Source: Gemmatimonas sp.
GTDB taxonomy: Bacteria; Gemmatimonadota; Gemmatimonadetes; Gemmatimonadales; Gemmatimonadaceae
Assembly: GCF_031426495.1 (NCBI RefSeq)
Contig: NZ_JANPLK010000051.1
Span: 1 to 64,000, forward strand
Direction of reading: 5' to 3'
DNA: 64,000 bases
The notes under the pieces are model-generated. The model did no database searches and was not told the origin of the DNA. It worked only from the letters and a program-made list of their open reading frames with translations. Positions 37,296-46,773 of the stretch are shown here, in pieces; position 1 is the stretch's first letter, and each line of letters begins with the position of its first letter. The position numbers and the translations under genes were made by a program.

Positions 37296-38111
37296 CTACG
37301 GCGTGCCGCCCTTCAAGGCGCGATACTGCGCGAGCGCCGCGTTCACTTTTTGATCGACGGCGATCTTGCCGATCGCCGCTGAGGCTTTGGTCGGATCGCC
37401 GGTCACACCTGCATCCGGTCCGCCACCGTTCGGCATGAGCTTGTCGAGCCGGATCCCGTCGCCGAACACGTAGAGCAGCTGCGACGTATCGCTAGTGCCG
37501 GCGTGCGATCCGACCATCTGCTCATCCCAGCCGTAGGTGGCCTTGAGGTAGTCACGGATCTGCACGCGCCCCTTCTGGTAGTAGTCGACCAGTGCGTACA
37601 CGCGCACGCCCGTCCCCGCCCACTCGGCATTGAGGGTATTTGCGACGGCGGTGAGCCCCGCCTGATTACCACCGCTGTCGCCGATCAACAGAATGTCGGT
37701 GAATCCGGACACGCGCAGTGATCGCACGGCGGCGTCGAGCAATCGATCGTAACTGGGCGACGGCAGCGAGATGACACCGGGCTTGTCGCCGAAGTTCGGG
37801 CGCGTGTAGTCGCCCTCGGGTACGTATTGCACCGTGGGCGCCACTAGCGCATTGCCGAGACGCTGCGCGATCTGTCCGGCGGCGAAGGTGACGATGTAAT
37901 TGTGCTTGCCCATCACCATGTGCGGTCCGTTCTGTTCGGTGCCGCCGGTGGGGATAATCGCCACACGCTTGCCGCCCTGAATAGCATCGCGGATTTCGGT
38001 CCACGTCATCGCTTCGAGATACGGCGCTGCCAGCAGATTCGGGCGATCCTGCGCCTGCAGTGCAGGCGTCGTACCCAGCGCGACGAGCGCGCTCAGAAGC
38101 AGTCCGCGCAT
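37296..38111 (-). CDS. creatininase-family amidohydrolase, exported (copy 2)
   Basis: The 271-aa protein has a signal peptide (LLLSALVALGTTPALQAQ). Creatininase-family metal-site motifs are present: AIIPTGGTEQNGPHM (E-x-x-GPH type), LLIGDSGGNQAG and GSHAGTSDTS. The family hydrolyses cyclic amides and related C-N bonds (creatinine, formamides, riboflavin-pathway intermediates) with a two-metal site. The start overlaps the stop of the upstream paralogue (TGATG) and has AGGAGG 6 bases before. The substrate is unknown; export is unusual for the classic cytosolic enzymes. Confidence 0.85.
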   Translation of the reverse strand: MRGLLLSALVALGTTPALQAQDRPNLLAAPYLEAMTWTEIRDAIQGGKRVAIIPTGGTEQNGPHMVMGKHNYIVTFAAGQIAQRLGNALVAPTVQYVPEGDYTRPNFGDKPGVISLPSPSYDRLLDAAVRSLRVSGFTDILLIGDSGGNQAGLTAVANTLNAEWAGTGVRVYALVDYYQKGRVQIRDYLKATYGWDEQMVGSHAGTSDTSQLLYVFGDGIRLDKLMPNGGGPDAGVTGDPTKASAAIGKIAVDQKVNAALAQYRALKGGTP

Positions 38112-38938
38112 CAGAATCCTCCTGATGTGGGGCGCGACGCACGGATCTGCGCCAACGCGTTATCGATCTTGATCTGCACAAGCGCCTTTCCGAGCGCGGC
38201 CGTAGCCTTCGTGGGATCGCCACTCACACCGCTGTCGGGGGAGCCGCCGTTCGGAGCAAGTCGGTCACGGCGCACGAGCGACGGATTCACGAAGAGCAAT
38301 TCCGACGTATCCACCATCCCGGCGTGACTGCCGATGGTCTCCAGGGGGAAGCCGAGGCTGCCGAGATACGTGCGAATATCCGCGCTGGACTTCGTGTAGT
38401 AATCGCCAATGAAGAGGGCGCGACCGCCCGTGTCCTTCCACGCCGCGTTGAGCTGGTCGGCGGCGGCCTTCAGGCCGTTCTGGTTGCCACCGGAGTCGCC
38501 GATCAGGATCACGGTGGTGAAGCCGCCGGCGCGCAAACTCTTGGCCGCATGCACGAGAAGTTCGATAAAACGGTCCTCGGGGAGCGTGATCGTGCCCGCC
38601 TTCGCCATGTGCCCGCGAAGTGGCGTTTCCCAGCTTCCTTCGGGAACGTAGGTGATGATCGGCGCCACCAAGGCGTCGCCCAGCGTACGAGCGATGCGTT
38701 CGGTGGTATGCTGCAGCACATACTTGTGTTCACCGGTCACCATGTGCGGCCCTTTCTGCTCCTGACCCGCGGTGCCGATGATGATCGTTTTCGTCCCGGC
38801 GAGCAGGCGATCACGGATCTCCATCCATGTGAGCTCGTCGATGAACACGGGCGGAGTGCGAGGGGGAGCGGCGGGCTGCGCGTCGAGGCGCGCGCCAGCA
38901 AGCATAATGGCCAACAAGGTGAGTACGGGCCGTCGCAT
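38111..38938 (-). CDS. creatininase-family amidohydrolase, exported (copy 1)
   Basis: The 275-aa protein has a signal peptide (LTLLAIMLAGARLDAQ) and the same motif set as its downstream paralogue: IIIGTAGQEQKGPHM, VILIGDSGGNQNG and GSHAGMVDTSELLF. The two proteins are collinear tandem duplicates with the ending NGGSPDSGVSGDPTKA shared almost exactly. The usual first-motif Thr-Glu is Gly-Gln-Glu here, so its metal site may differ slightly. A SusC/SusD-type pair lies upstream, separated by a terminator. Confidence 0.85.
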   Translation of the reverse strand: MRRPVLTLLAIMLAGARLDAQPAAPPRTPPVFIDELTWMEIRDRLLAGTKTIIIGTAGQEQKGPHMVTGEHKYVLQHTTERIARTLGDALVAPIITYVPEGSWETPLRGHMAKAGTITLPEDRFIELLVHAAKSLRAGGFTTVILIGDSGGNQNGLKAAADQLNAAWKDTGGRALFIGDYYTKSSADIRTYLGSLGFPLETIGSHAGMVDTSELLFVNPSLVRRDRLAPNGGSPDSGVSGDPTKATAALGKALVQIKIDNALAQIRASRPTSGGF

Positions 38939-38976
38939 CGACTACATCTCCGTGTGTCTGGATAGGGAAAGACAAA

Positions 38977-39005
38977 CGTGGCGCCCGGAATCCCCGGGCG
39001 CCACG
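38977..39005 (-). terminator. terminator of the SusC/SusD-type operon
   Basis: A perfect 12-bp stem (38977-38988 with 38994-39005) with a 5-base loop is followed on the minus strand by TTTGTCTTTCC. It lies 48 bases after the SusD-like stop. Confidence 0.8.
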
Positions 39006-39052
39006 CTTGTACATGCCGCGCACTCAACGCCGTCGCGCGGCATGTCTGTGTC

Positions 39053-40333
39053 TTACCGCGGGAAGTTGAGGTTGGTCTGCTTCTCCGACAGCGGCGTGGC
39101 GAAGCACAGGTCACGACCCGGGATTTCTTCCTTGGGATCGAGGGCCCCCGGACGGGCGAGCGCTGCCCAGCGACGCAGATCGCCGAGTCGGCGTCCTTCC
39201 AGCCACAATTCGATACCGCGTTCCCGCTTGAGCGCCGCCCAGCCTTCCGTCAGGCTGGTCGCCGTTACCGGCGTCAGCGACAGCGCGATGCGACGACCGT
39301 TGATCGACGTGAGCGCACCGTTGAGATCGCCCGCAATCAGCTTCAGCTCGGCTTCAATCAGACGCATCTCCCAGCCCGACGAGAGATTGATGTTCGACGT
39401 GAGCGTGGGATACTTGGTCTGGAAGTACCAGCGCACGCGACCGAGGCTACCGACGGCCGCGTCGCCAACCAGCACCGTGAGGCTGCTGTCGTACGGGACT
39501 CGCGGATCACGCGTAGCCCGGCGATACGTCTCGATGTACGTGTTCCACACGGTATGAGCGCGATACGGCTGGTTGGCGCTCGCCCAGAAGATGCGGTTGT
39601 ACTGATCGAGTTCGTTCTGGTAGTACGGCATGCGATACACGTACGTGCTCGCCACCGTCGCGGCGTCCGTCGCCGCACCGGCCGTGTTGTTGCGCAGCAA
39701 CCGTACCGACGCCCGACCAGCCGTGGCCGCCGAAACGAGGTTGGCGTTGTTCGCGGCCGTGGCCACCGTGATCGCTTCGGTGAAGTACGTCTCGGCACGC
39801 TCGAAATACACCGTGTGCGGGCCGGGAGCGCCACCGTTGATCACCCCTTCACAGAAGTTCTCGCCCAGGTGCCGATTGGAGTATCCCGCCCAGACCAGAG
39901 CCTGAGCCAGCGTGGCGCTGCTGGCGGAAGGGGTCCCGAGCACCGACTTGATGCGTGTCACGGCATCTTCGGAGGTCCAGCGGGCGCGTTGCGAAAAATT
40001 CCAATAGTTGTCACCGTCATTGTCGACCAGCTTGCCATTTTGGTGAAGCACGGAGATGCCGAAGGCCGCCGTGGAACCAGCCGGAAAAATCTCACGGGTG
40101 GCGGCAGCGCCGGTGTACGTGACCCAGTTGAGCGCTTCGGCCAAGTCACGACCAGAGCCATTCACCAGCGAACTCAATGCCGACGGTGAGTTCAATGCTT
40201 CTGCCCGGATCGGTCCGGGATTGGTGGCGTCGAGTGCGCAGCCTGAAAGACCAGACAGCAGGCACAGCGGTGCCGCGACGCGAAGGAGGTGACGGGGCAC
40301 GAAAGCGCGCCCTGAGGAAATCGAAGTAGTCAT
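39053..40333 (-). CDS. SusD/RagB-like nutrient-binding lipoprotein
   Basis: The 426-aa product has a lipobox (LSGLSGC around residue 31) and the SusD-like N-terminus LDATNPGPI. Helical TPR-like segments follow, and the family's C-terminal MRLIEAELKLIAGDLNGAL then LWLEGRRLGDLRRW. These proteins cap SusC barrels and bind the ligand at the cell surface. It lies 11 bases after the SusC-like gene and pairs with it. The ligand may be a peptide or glycan; no glycoside hydrolase is nearby. Confidence 0.9.
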   Translation of the reverse strand: MTTSISSGRAFVPRHLLRVAAPLCLLSGLSGCALDATNPGPIRAEALNSPSALSSLVNGSGRDLAEALNWVTYTGAAATREIFPAGSTAAFGISVLHQNGKLVDNDGDNYWNFSQRARWTSEDAVTRIKSVLGTPSASSATLAQALVWAGYSNRHLGENFCEGVINGGAPGPHTVYFERAETYFTEAITVATAANNANLVSAATAGRASVRLLRNNTAGAATDAATVASTYVYRMPYYQNELDQYNRIFWASANQPYRAHTVWNTYIETYRRATRDPRVPYDSSLTVLVGDAAVGSLGRVRWYFQTKYPTLTSNINLSSGWEMRLIEAELKLIAGDLNGALTSINGRRIALSLTPVTATSLTEGWAALKRERGIELWLEGRRLGDLRRWAALARPGALDPKEEIPGRDLCFATPLSEKQTNLNFPR

Positions 40334-40344
40334 CAGCGCGTTCC

Positions 40345-43248
40345 TCAGTAAGAGATGCGGAGCGACATCTGGAAAATCGCGGGCGCTGGGATCTGCTCGT
40401 TGATACCACGCACGACCGCGTTGAACGAGTCGTTGTTCGTCATTTCGGGATCGAAGAGCGGCATGCCGTAGTTCTTGCGGAAAAGATTCTGCGCCGAGAA
40501 CACAAAGGTGCTGTTCGCCGTGCGCGGAATGAGTCTGCCCAGCGGCACGGTGAGCGAGATGTCACGGATACGGAAGAAATCCGCCTTGAAGATGAACATG
40601 TCCGGGCGCACGTTTGCCGGAATGCACGTGAGCGTTTCGCGGGCGGTGATCGGCTTACCCGCCGCAATGTTGGCGTAGGCGTCGAAGCAGGTCGGCCACA
40701 GCACTGAGCGCGACAAGGCGTTGTACGACGCGCCCTCTTCGATGAAGTGCCCGCCCTGATACTCGCCGCGCACCGACAGGCTGATGTTCTTCCAGCCGCG
40801 GACGTTGATGTTGCCACCGATGATCTTGGTGGGCTGACTCGGGCCGAAGTCGTAGTTCGACAGCGTGTCCGGTGCGACGCCACGGGCATCGGAGTTCTTA
40901 ATGAGCTTGCCGCGCACAACAGGCGCCGGCTTGTTCACCACCACCCAGCCGGAGTTGCCGACGGTGAACGACGGTGCGCCACCGAGACTCACCACTTTGC
41001 TGTCGTTGGTGCTGAGATTGATGCCAGCCTTCAAACCCCACGACTCGCGATTGATGATGTCGTGGTTGACGGCGAGCTCGATGCCCGACTTCTGCATTTC
41101 GCCCACGTTCTTCAACGTGTTGGCGAGGAACCCTTCGCTGGGCACCGAGCGCACGCTGAACAGCGCGTCGGTCGTGGTGGCATTGAAGTAGGTGAAGTCG
41201 ACCGATGTACGGCCGCTGAACAAGGTCTGATCGAAGCCAAGTTCGAGCTCGGTGGTACGCTCCGGGCCCAGATCGGCGTTGCCGATGTTGCTTGGCCGTA
41301 CCGCCGTCGACGCACCCCAGCCTACCTGACTGTATGTCCGCACGGCGGCAAAGGCCCCGGGCGCGCGACCGGCCGAACCGAAGGCGCCGCGCAGCTTCAG
41401 CGTGCCGTACTTCTCCTTCCAAAAGGACTCTTCGGAGAGCACCCAGGAACCGTTGATCTTCGGATAGAACTGCAGGCCGAAGTCTTTACCAAAGGCGCTG
41501 TTGCCGTCGAGTCGACCGCCGACCGTCACGAAGTAGCGGTCCTTGAATCCCATAAGCACCGTACCGAAGGCGCCACCGGTGATGACGCGCTGCCGATTCT
41601 CGTCGGCGTTCTTGATCGCGCCGCTCTGTACGGTCGGGTCGGAAGGCGTCGCGAAGTTCTCGGAGAGCGCAACGACATCGCCCACATTCGAGTTGACATA
41701 CTGCGTACCCGCCGAGGCGGTGATCTTCAAATCGTCGCCAAGGTTGAAATCATAGTTGTTCACCCAGTCGGTGCTGAGCGTCGTGTTCGACCAGCGCTGA
41801 TTCTGGATGACACCGAGGGGAGCCGCCGGGAAGCCGAACGGGCGCACGTTACGATTTTCCAGCGCCGCGCGATCAAAACCAACCGTGAGGCGGCTCGAGA
41901 AGCGCGTGAACGGCGTGAACGTGCTAGTTACGCCCATGATCAGGCGGTCAATGTTCGTGGCCAGTTTCTGCTGCAACACCAGGCGGATCGTGTCCGCGTT
42001 GGCGCTCCCGAAATAATTACGGTCGCGACGGAAGGCGTTGAGCGTGATACCCTGCGCGTTGTTACCGGCCGGCGTTTGATCGATGAGATTGTTGGTGTAA
42101 GCGCTGCTCCAGTTCATCGCCAGCTTCTTCATGGGCTGGAAATCGAGATTTGCCCGCACCTGATATTTGCGGTCCCGGTCGTTCGGCAGCACGCCATCCA
42201 CGTTCTCAACGTTGGTGGAGAGCAGGTATTTCAGGTTGTCACCGCTGCCACCGGACACCTGAATGGCCGTGCCATAGCGCGCGGCATAGTTGTCGAGTCC
42301 CGGGATCCAGCCCGTTCCTTCGCTGTTGCGCAGGAACGGATCCATGAACATCAGGGGTACGGAGTCGGTGCCGAACTTCTGCAGGCTGCTGACACCGCCA
42401 TTGAAGCGCACCTGCCACTTGGCCGCACCACCAGCGCCGCGCTTGGTGAAGATCTGGATCACGCCCGCGGCGGCGTCGGTGCCGTACAGTGTGGCGGCGG
42501 CCGCGCCCTTCACGATTTCGATGCGATCGATATCTTCGGGGTTGATGTCGTTGAGCGGGCTGGAATTCGAGTTCGCGCCGCGCTGTGTCGTGCCGGTGAA
42601 GATGCCGTTGCGCGGATACTCGTCGCTGCGCGTACGCACGCCGTCGATGAAGATCAGCGGCTGATTCGTGAGCGACACGCTGGTGGTGCCGCGAAGACGG
42701 ATCGCCGAGCCGCTGCCGGCGTTGCCGACGCCGCCGCCGACCGTGACGCCGGCCAGCCGACCCGACAACATATTCGAGAGATTCGTGGGGACCTCCGGGA
42801 GATCCGCCACCTTGACCTGCGCGATGGAGTTGCCGACTTCACGCTTGCGCGCCGAACCACCGGTGCCGGTGACCACGATTTCGTCGAGCGATAGCGCACT
42901 GACCGTCAAGGCAAAGGTGACCGTCGTCGTGGCTCCTGCTGTCACCACAACGGGCTTGTCGAGCGGCTGATAGCCGATCAGTCGTGCCCGCGCCACCTGG
43001 TTACCCGCGGGCACCGACGCGATCGTGAACGTACCACTGGCGTTCGTGATCGCGCCCAAGGTGGTGCCGGGAATGGCGATCTGCACGTTCGCCAACGGCG
43101 CACCGGTGCCACTGTTGCTAACGGTGCCACGGACCGTGCCGAGCGCGCCTTGCGCCTCGGAGCGGAGTGGCGTCATCGAGCCGCCAATGGCAATCGCAGC
43201 GACCAGCGCCGCGAAAGCTTGGCCGCCAACGTAACGGCGGAAGCGCAT
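40345..43248 (-). CDS. SusC/RagA-type TonB-linked outer-membrane transporter
   Basis: The 967-aa product starts at ATG 43248, chosen because GGAGG sits 5 bases upstream; ATG 43251 and 43260 are too close to the site. A signal peptide and CarboxypepD_reg domain (GTVRGTVSNSGTGAPLANVQ) are followed by the SusC hallmark ALSLDEIVVTGTGGSARKREV. A plug (LIFIDGVRTRSDEYPRN, INPEDIDRIEIVKGAAAATLYG) and a barrel ending FQMSLRISY complete the protein. It imports the ligand bound by the downstream SusD-like lipoprotein, using TonB energy. Confidence 0.95.
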   Translation of the reverse strand: MRFRRYVGGQAFAALVAAIAIGGSMTPLRSEAQGALGTVRGTVSNSGTGAPLANVQIAIPGTTLGAITNASGTFTIASVPAGNQVARARLIGYQPLDKPVVVTAGATTTVTFALTVSALSLDEIVVTGTGGSARKREVGNSIAQVKVADLPEVPTNLSNMLSGRLAGVTVGGGVGNAGSGSAIRLRGTTSVSLTNQPLIFIDGVRTRSDEYPRNGIFTGTTQRGANSNSSPLNDINPEDIDRIEIVKGAAAATLYGTDAAAGVIQIFTKRGAGGAAKWQVRFNGGVSSLQKFGTDSVPLMFMDPFLRNSEGTGWIPGLDNYAARYGTAIQVSGGSGDNLKYLLSTNVENVDGVLPNDRDRKYQVRANLDFQPMKKLAMNWSSAYTNNLIDQTPAGNNAQGITLNAFRRDRNYFGSANADTIRLVLQQKLATNIDRLIMGVTSTFTPFTRFSSRLTVGFDRAALENRNVRPFGFPAAPLGVIQNQRWSNTTLSTDWVNNYDFNLGDDLKITASAGTQYVNSNVGDVVALSENFATPSDPTVQSGAIKNADENRQRVITGGAFGTVLMGFKDRYFVTVGGRLDGNSAFGKDFGLQFYPKINGSWVLSEESFWKEKYGTLKLRGAFGSAGRAPGAFAAVRTYSQVGWGASTAVRPSNIGNADLGPERTTELELGFDQTLFSGRTSVDFTYFNATTTDALFSVRSVPSEGFLANTLKNVGEMQKSGIELAVNHDIINRESWGLKAGINLSTNDSKVVSLGGAPSFTVGNSGWVVVNKPAPVVRGKLIKNSDARGVAPDTLSNYDFGPSQPTKIIGGNINVRGWKNISLSVRGEYQGGHFIEEGASYNALSRSVLWPTCFDAYANIAAGKPITARETLTCIPANVRPDMFIFKADFFRIRDISLTVPLGRLIPRTANSTFVFSAQNLFRKNYGMPLFDPEMTNNDSFNAVVRGINEQIPAPAIFQMSLRISY

Positions 43249-43465
43249 CATGACCTCCATACGGGGAATGGGGTGAAGCGCGTCGCACTGCCGGGGAAGG
43301 GAGGCAGGCGATGTGTAACGGCTGGGCGAGATCGGTATGGACCGGGCGCCTCGCGCGAATCGCGGGAACGGACTCGCGACTAGATTCGGCCTCAGGCAAT
43401 AACTTGTCAATCATTTGACGAACGAAACACACGGTTGAGCCCCAGCGGCGCGCCCTCGCGCCCAG

Positions 43466-44992
43466 TCACGATGGTCGCGGTACTCCGCTGTCCGTGGGAG
43501 TCAGCGAGAAATGTGACCGCAACAGTTGCCGCATCGCGCCAGCGACTTCGTCTTCCATCGCAAAGAGATTGCCCTTCGTGCCTTCCAGTCGATCGGCATA
43601 CAGGGTGAACCCGTCGGCGGCGTTCACCAGTCGCACGGTGAGCCGGAACTTGTCTCCCTCGGTTTCCACGACGCCTTCCACCAGCGTGCGCACCGGGAGA
43701 CGGGTGGTATCGCCAGCGGCGATGCGCTTCTGTAAGGCGTCGGCCGCCGAGCGCGAGCTCACGCGCAGACCCTTCTCGCGCGAGAGCGCATCGGTGATCG
43801 CGTCGGCGATTGCCTGAGCGGCGAAGGCCTGCGATGAGTCGGCACTGAGGTACACGAACGGGAGAACCGCCACACTTGGCGTCGTGTCTAGCGCGGTCAT
43901 CGCCGGTCGCACCGCACCGGCATCGTTCGACGCGGAGGCTCCGTCGTTCGTACCCGCAATCCACGCCAGCGCCGCCACCAGCAGCGCGCTCACGCCAGCC
44001 AGCAGCGCACGCCAACGCTTCGACGGCGTGCCGACCGGTGTCGATGCGCGCGCGCCGGTGAGCGCACGAATAGCGTCGCGGCCGGACCCGTCGTCGGGAA
44101 TCGGCGTGAACGAGCCGCTGATCACCTGCGGATCATCGAGCGCCTGCGCCAACGCCGCCGCGCTGGAAGGTCGCTGCAGGGGATCCTTGGCCAGACACTG
44201 CATGATCAACGACGCCAACGCCGCCGGGATATCGGGCCGGTGCCGCTGCACCGGCACCGGCTCCTCGGCAATGTGCGCGGCCATCACCTGCTGCGGCGAT
44301 CGACCGCCAAACGGCGGCGCACCGACGAGCATCTCGTACGCCATCACGCCGACGGCGTAAATGTCCATCGGGTACGACGCGTCCGGATCGGCCGCCACCT
44401 GCTCCGGCGCCATGTAGGCGGGCGTTCCTAGCGAAACCCCCGCTGTGGTGTGTGGGCCACCGGCAACGTCATCAGAGGTATCGCCGCGCTCGCCGTGACG
44501 CGCTTCGGCGAAGGCCTTCGACACACCGAAGTCGGCCACCACGGCCGCTCCATTGGCGAGCAGCACGTTGTCCGGCTTGATATCACGGTGCACGACGCCG
44601 CGCGCATGCGCGACGGTGAGCGCCCGTGACACATCCCGCAGAATACGCACGGTGTCCACCACCCCGAGCGACCCGCGCTGCAACCGTGTGCGCAGCGACT
44701 CCCCTTCCACAAACGGCATCAGGAAGTACGGCAGCCCGTCGATCTCGCCGGTGTCGAGCACCGGCACAATCAGCGGGTGCTGCAGCGCCGCCGCCGTGAG
44801 AATCTCACGCCGAAACCGATCGACGCTCACGCCGGCCGATAGCTCGGGACGCAGGAGCTTGATGACCACACGCCGGTCGAGACGCCGGTCGTATGCCACG
44901 TACACGCGCGACATCCCTCCGCCTCCGAGTTCTCGCTCGATTGCGAAGTCGTCGCCGAGTCGGCGCTGGATCTGGTCTTGAAGGGCGGTCAT
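43466..44992 (-). CDS. membrane Ser/Thr protein kinase with TolB-like sensor domain
   Basis: The 508-aa product has an N-terminal Hanks kinase: glycine loop LGGGGMSRVYVAYD, VVIKLL with the ATP-binding Lys, HRDIKPDN, DFGVSKAF, and GTPAYMAPEQ. All catalytic residues are present, so it should be active. A Pro/Ser-rich linker and one transmembrane helix (LLAGVSALLVAALAWIAG, ~355) follow. The C-terminal extracytoplasmic half resembles the TolB/FlgO-like domain (SVAVLPFVYLSADSSQAFAA and LVEGVVETEGDKFRLTVRL). I chose ATG 44992; a longer start at 45085 is possible but has no domain content. Confidence 0.92.
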   Translation of the reverse strand: MTALQDQIQRRLGDDFAIERELGGGGMSRVYVAYDRRLDRRVVIKLLRPELSAGVSVDRFRREILTAAALQHPLIVPVLDTGEIDGLPYFLMPFVEGESLRTRLQRGSLGVVDTVRILRDVSRALTVAHARGVVHRDIKPDNVLLANGAAVVADFGVSKAFAEARHGERGDTSDDVAGGPHTTAGVSLGTPAYMAPEQVAADPDASYPMDIYAVGVMAYEMLVGAPPFGGRSPQQVMAAHIAEEPVPVQRHRPDIPAALASLIMQCLAKDPLQRPSSAAALAQALDDPQVISGSFTPIPDDGSGRDAIRALTGARASTPVGTPSKRWRALLAGVSALLVAALAWIAGTNDGASASNDAGAVRPAMTALDTTPSVAVLPFVYLSADSSQAFAAQAIADAITDALSREKGLRVSSRSAADALQKRIAAGDTTRLPVRTLVEGVVETEGDKFRLTVRLVNAADGFTLYADRLEGTKGNLFAMEDEVAGAMRQLLRSHFSLTPTDSGVPRPS

Positions 44993-45096
44993 GGCGTGAT
45001 GGGGGACACTGGATTGGACACCCCGAATACGCCAAAACGTTCGTACCGTGTGCAGGATTGGGTGATTTCTCGGAACTGATCGCACAGAGATAAACT

Positions 45097-45186
45097 GATC
45101 ACACAGAGATAAGGAGAAAAGGAGAACACAGAGCGACCGGCTCCGGTGTTCTCCTTTTCTCTTTCACTCTTTGTCTCTGTGTGATC
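45097..45186. repeat. interrupted inverted repeat, 90 bp
   Basis: Two paired segments, GATCACACAGAGA (45097-45109) with its complement (45174-45186) and GAGAAAAGGAGAACAC (45114-45129) with its complement (45146-45161), frame a loop of 16 bases. A tandem partial copy of the left arm precedes it at 45077-45094. It lies between the kinase and the small membrane protein genes and could form an extended RNA hairpin. Confidence 0.75.
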
Positions 45187-45230
45187 GGTTCAGCATTCGA
45201 TCGGAATGCCTGACCCGTTCGTCGTACCGC

Positions 45231-45413
45231 TTACGGGCGAGCCGGACCCATGATGTTCCTGGCGTACAGCGCGATGATGATCGCGACCAACGCGACCTGC
45301 CCAATCGGACCGATCACGCGGATCAGACCGAAGATCGCCGAGATGAGCATCAACGGCAGCTTGATGATCGGCAGGAGCCAATCGGCGTTGGCGGGATACG
45401 AAAAGAACGGCAT
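45231..45413 (-). CDS. small hydrophobic membrane protein
   Basis: The 60-aa product has two hydrophobic segments (LLPIIKLPLMLISAIFGLI and VALVAIIIALYA) separated by RVIGPIGQ, a two-helix membrane protein layout. It ends in NIMGPARP. No strong ribosome-binding site is visible. No family is recognised, and its reality rests on composition and the membrane pattern alone. Confidence 0.5.
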   Translation of the reverse strand: MPFFSYPANADWLLPIIKLPLMLISAIFGLIRVIGPIGQVALVAIIIALYARNIMGPARP

Positions 45414-45467
45414 GGATAGTCTCGCGAAGGTTCAGAACGACAACGGGTGAAGATTAGCTGGTCCCGC

Positions 45468-46697
45468 TCAGCCCCGGAAGCGCTGGAGGTATTGCAGGTC
45501 GTCGTCGTCCACCCGAATCGTGTAGACCGTGCCGCCGGCGCCGAACCCGATCACGCGGGTCTGCCTGGGCAGGACGACCTTGCCCGTGAGCTTTCCAGCC
45601 GCCGAGAAAACATCATACGTGGGAATGGGATCGGACGCCGCGCGATTGCGGGCGATCCAGATCTCTCCCGCGGGGGTCGCGAAGATCCCGTTCGAATTGA
45701 AGGGTGGCTTGGTTGACGGCCACTCGGCTGGCTCCTCGAACGGTGGTGGCGCGGTACTGGCGCGCGTCTGCGAGCCGCCGGGGCCACCTTCGGTACGCAT
45801 GATCGCGATCCCGCCCGCGTTCTTCGACTGATCGCTGTACTCCTGCTTCTCGGCGTTCCCGACCTTTACCGGCGTGAACGCGACGGACGCGCCACGCGTG
45901 ACGGCACGGGTAGGTGACACGAGATCGAGGTGATAGTCGCCCACGCGGGCAATCACGACCGTCCCATTGGGCAGCACCGTCCAGGCGTCGCGTGCGGGGT
46001 ACGGTGTGCGTCCACCGATCCGTACCTCCATGCGCTGGTTGCCACCGCTGCCGCTGGACTTCACCGAGGCGTTGTTCTTGGGCAGGTGCACCCAGGCCAG
46101 CGTATCCGCGACCTTGGTCGTGCGATCATACCGCACGATGGGGGCGGTGTCGGCGGTAACAGGACCGTTCGGCCCCATCGAGATCCCGCCACCTTCGAAA
46201 TACAGACGTCCCCGGGCGTCAGCGGCGCGCGGCATGCCGAACCCGAGTCCTCCGATTCGCATCATCTGTCCGCCGCCTTCGGGGCGCTGGCCTTGTTGCG
46301 GGCGCGGCGGCGCCGACGGCTCGTCACCCACGCGGAACGACGCGCCGGGCTTGCCGTCGGGGTGCACCACGAGATACCGCTGGTTCAGCGGATCGAAAAT
46401 CACGCTGCTGTCGCCAGGCAGGGCGAACAGCTGCGTGGGGATGCCGTACTCACCGGGACCCGAGCCCTCGCGACCCACCTTGGTCGCACGGTTCGCCGTG
46501 AGATTGATCAACTGCACGAGCTTGTCGCGGCTATCGACGACGAGCAACCGGCCGTCCTTCAACTCGCGAACGGCGGCGATCTGCGAGAAGGGTTCGCCGT
46601 ATTCGGCGAGCGGCTTCGTCAGCGTACGGGTGGGCTGCTGGGCGGCGACGGGAAGGGCGGCTGCGGCCAACAGCGCGATGACGCAGGGAGTGCGCAT
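45468..46697 (-). CDS. secreted 6-bladed beta-propeller protein
   Basis: The 409-aa product has a signal peptide (CVIALLAAAALPVAAQQ). Blades are visible as repeated segments ending in D-x-x-N or similar turns: FSQIAAVRELKDGRLLVVDS, LFALPGDSSVIFDPLNQRYL, SNGIFATPAGEIWIARN, and FGAGGTVYTIRVDDDD at the end. NHL/BF4221-like propellers are usual in this phylum. The role is unknown. It stands alone between the kinase side and the dehydrogenase operon. Confidence 0.75.
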   Translation of the reverse strand: MRTPCVIALLAAAALPVAAQQPTRTLTKPLAEYGEPFSQIAAVRELKDGRLLVVDSRDKLVQLINLTANRATKVGREGSGPGEYGIPTQLFALPGDSSVIFDPLNQRYLVVHPDGKPGASFRVGDEPSAPPRPQQGQRPEGGGQMMRIGGLGFGMPRAADARGRLYFEGGGISMGPNGPVTADTAPIVRYDRTTKVADTLAWVHLPKNNASVKSSGSGGNQRMEVRIGGRTPYPARDAWTVLPNGTVVIARVGDYHLDLVSPTRAVTRGASVAFTPVKVGNAEKQEYSDQSKNAGGIAIMRTEGGPGGSQTRASTAPPPFEEPAEWPSTKPPFNSNGIFATPAGEIWIARNRAASDPIPTYDVFSAAGKLTGKVVLPRQTRVIGFGAGGTVYTIRVDDDDLQYLQRFRG

Positions 46698-46773
46698 GGG
46701 CGGAGGGGGGTGGAGGTCACGAACGATAATTCGTCACCACACCCCCCGCCTGCGGTTGCCTGGGTTCCTCGAA

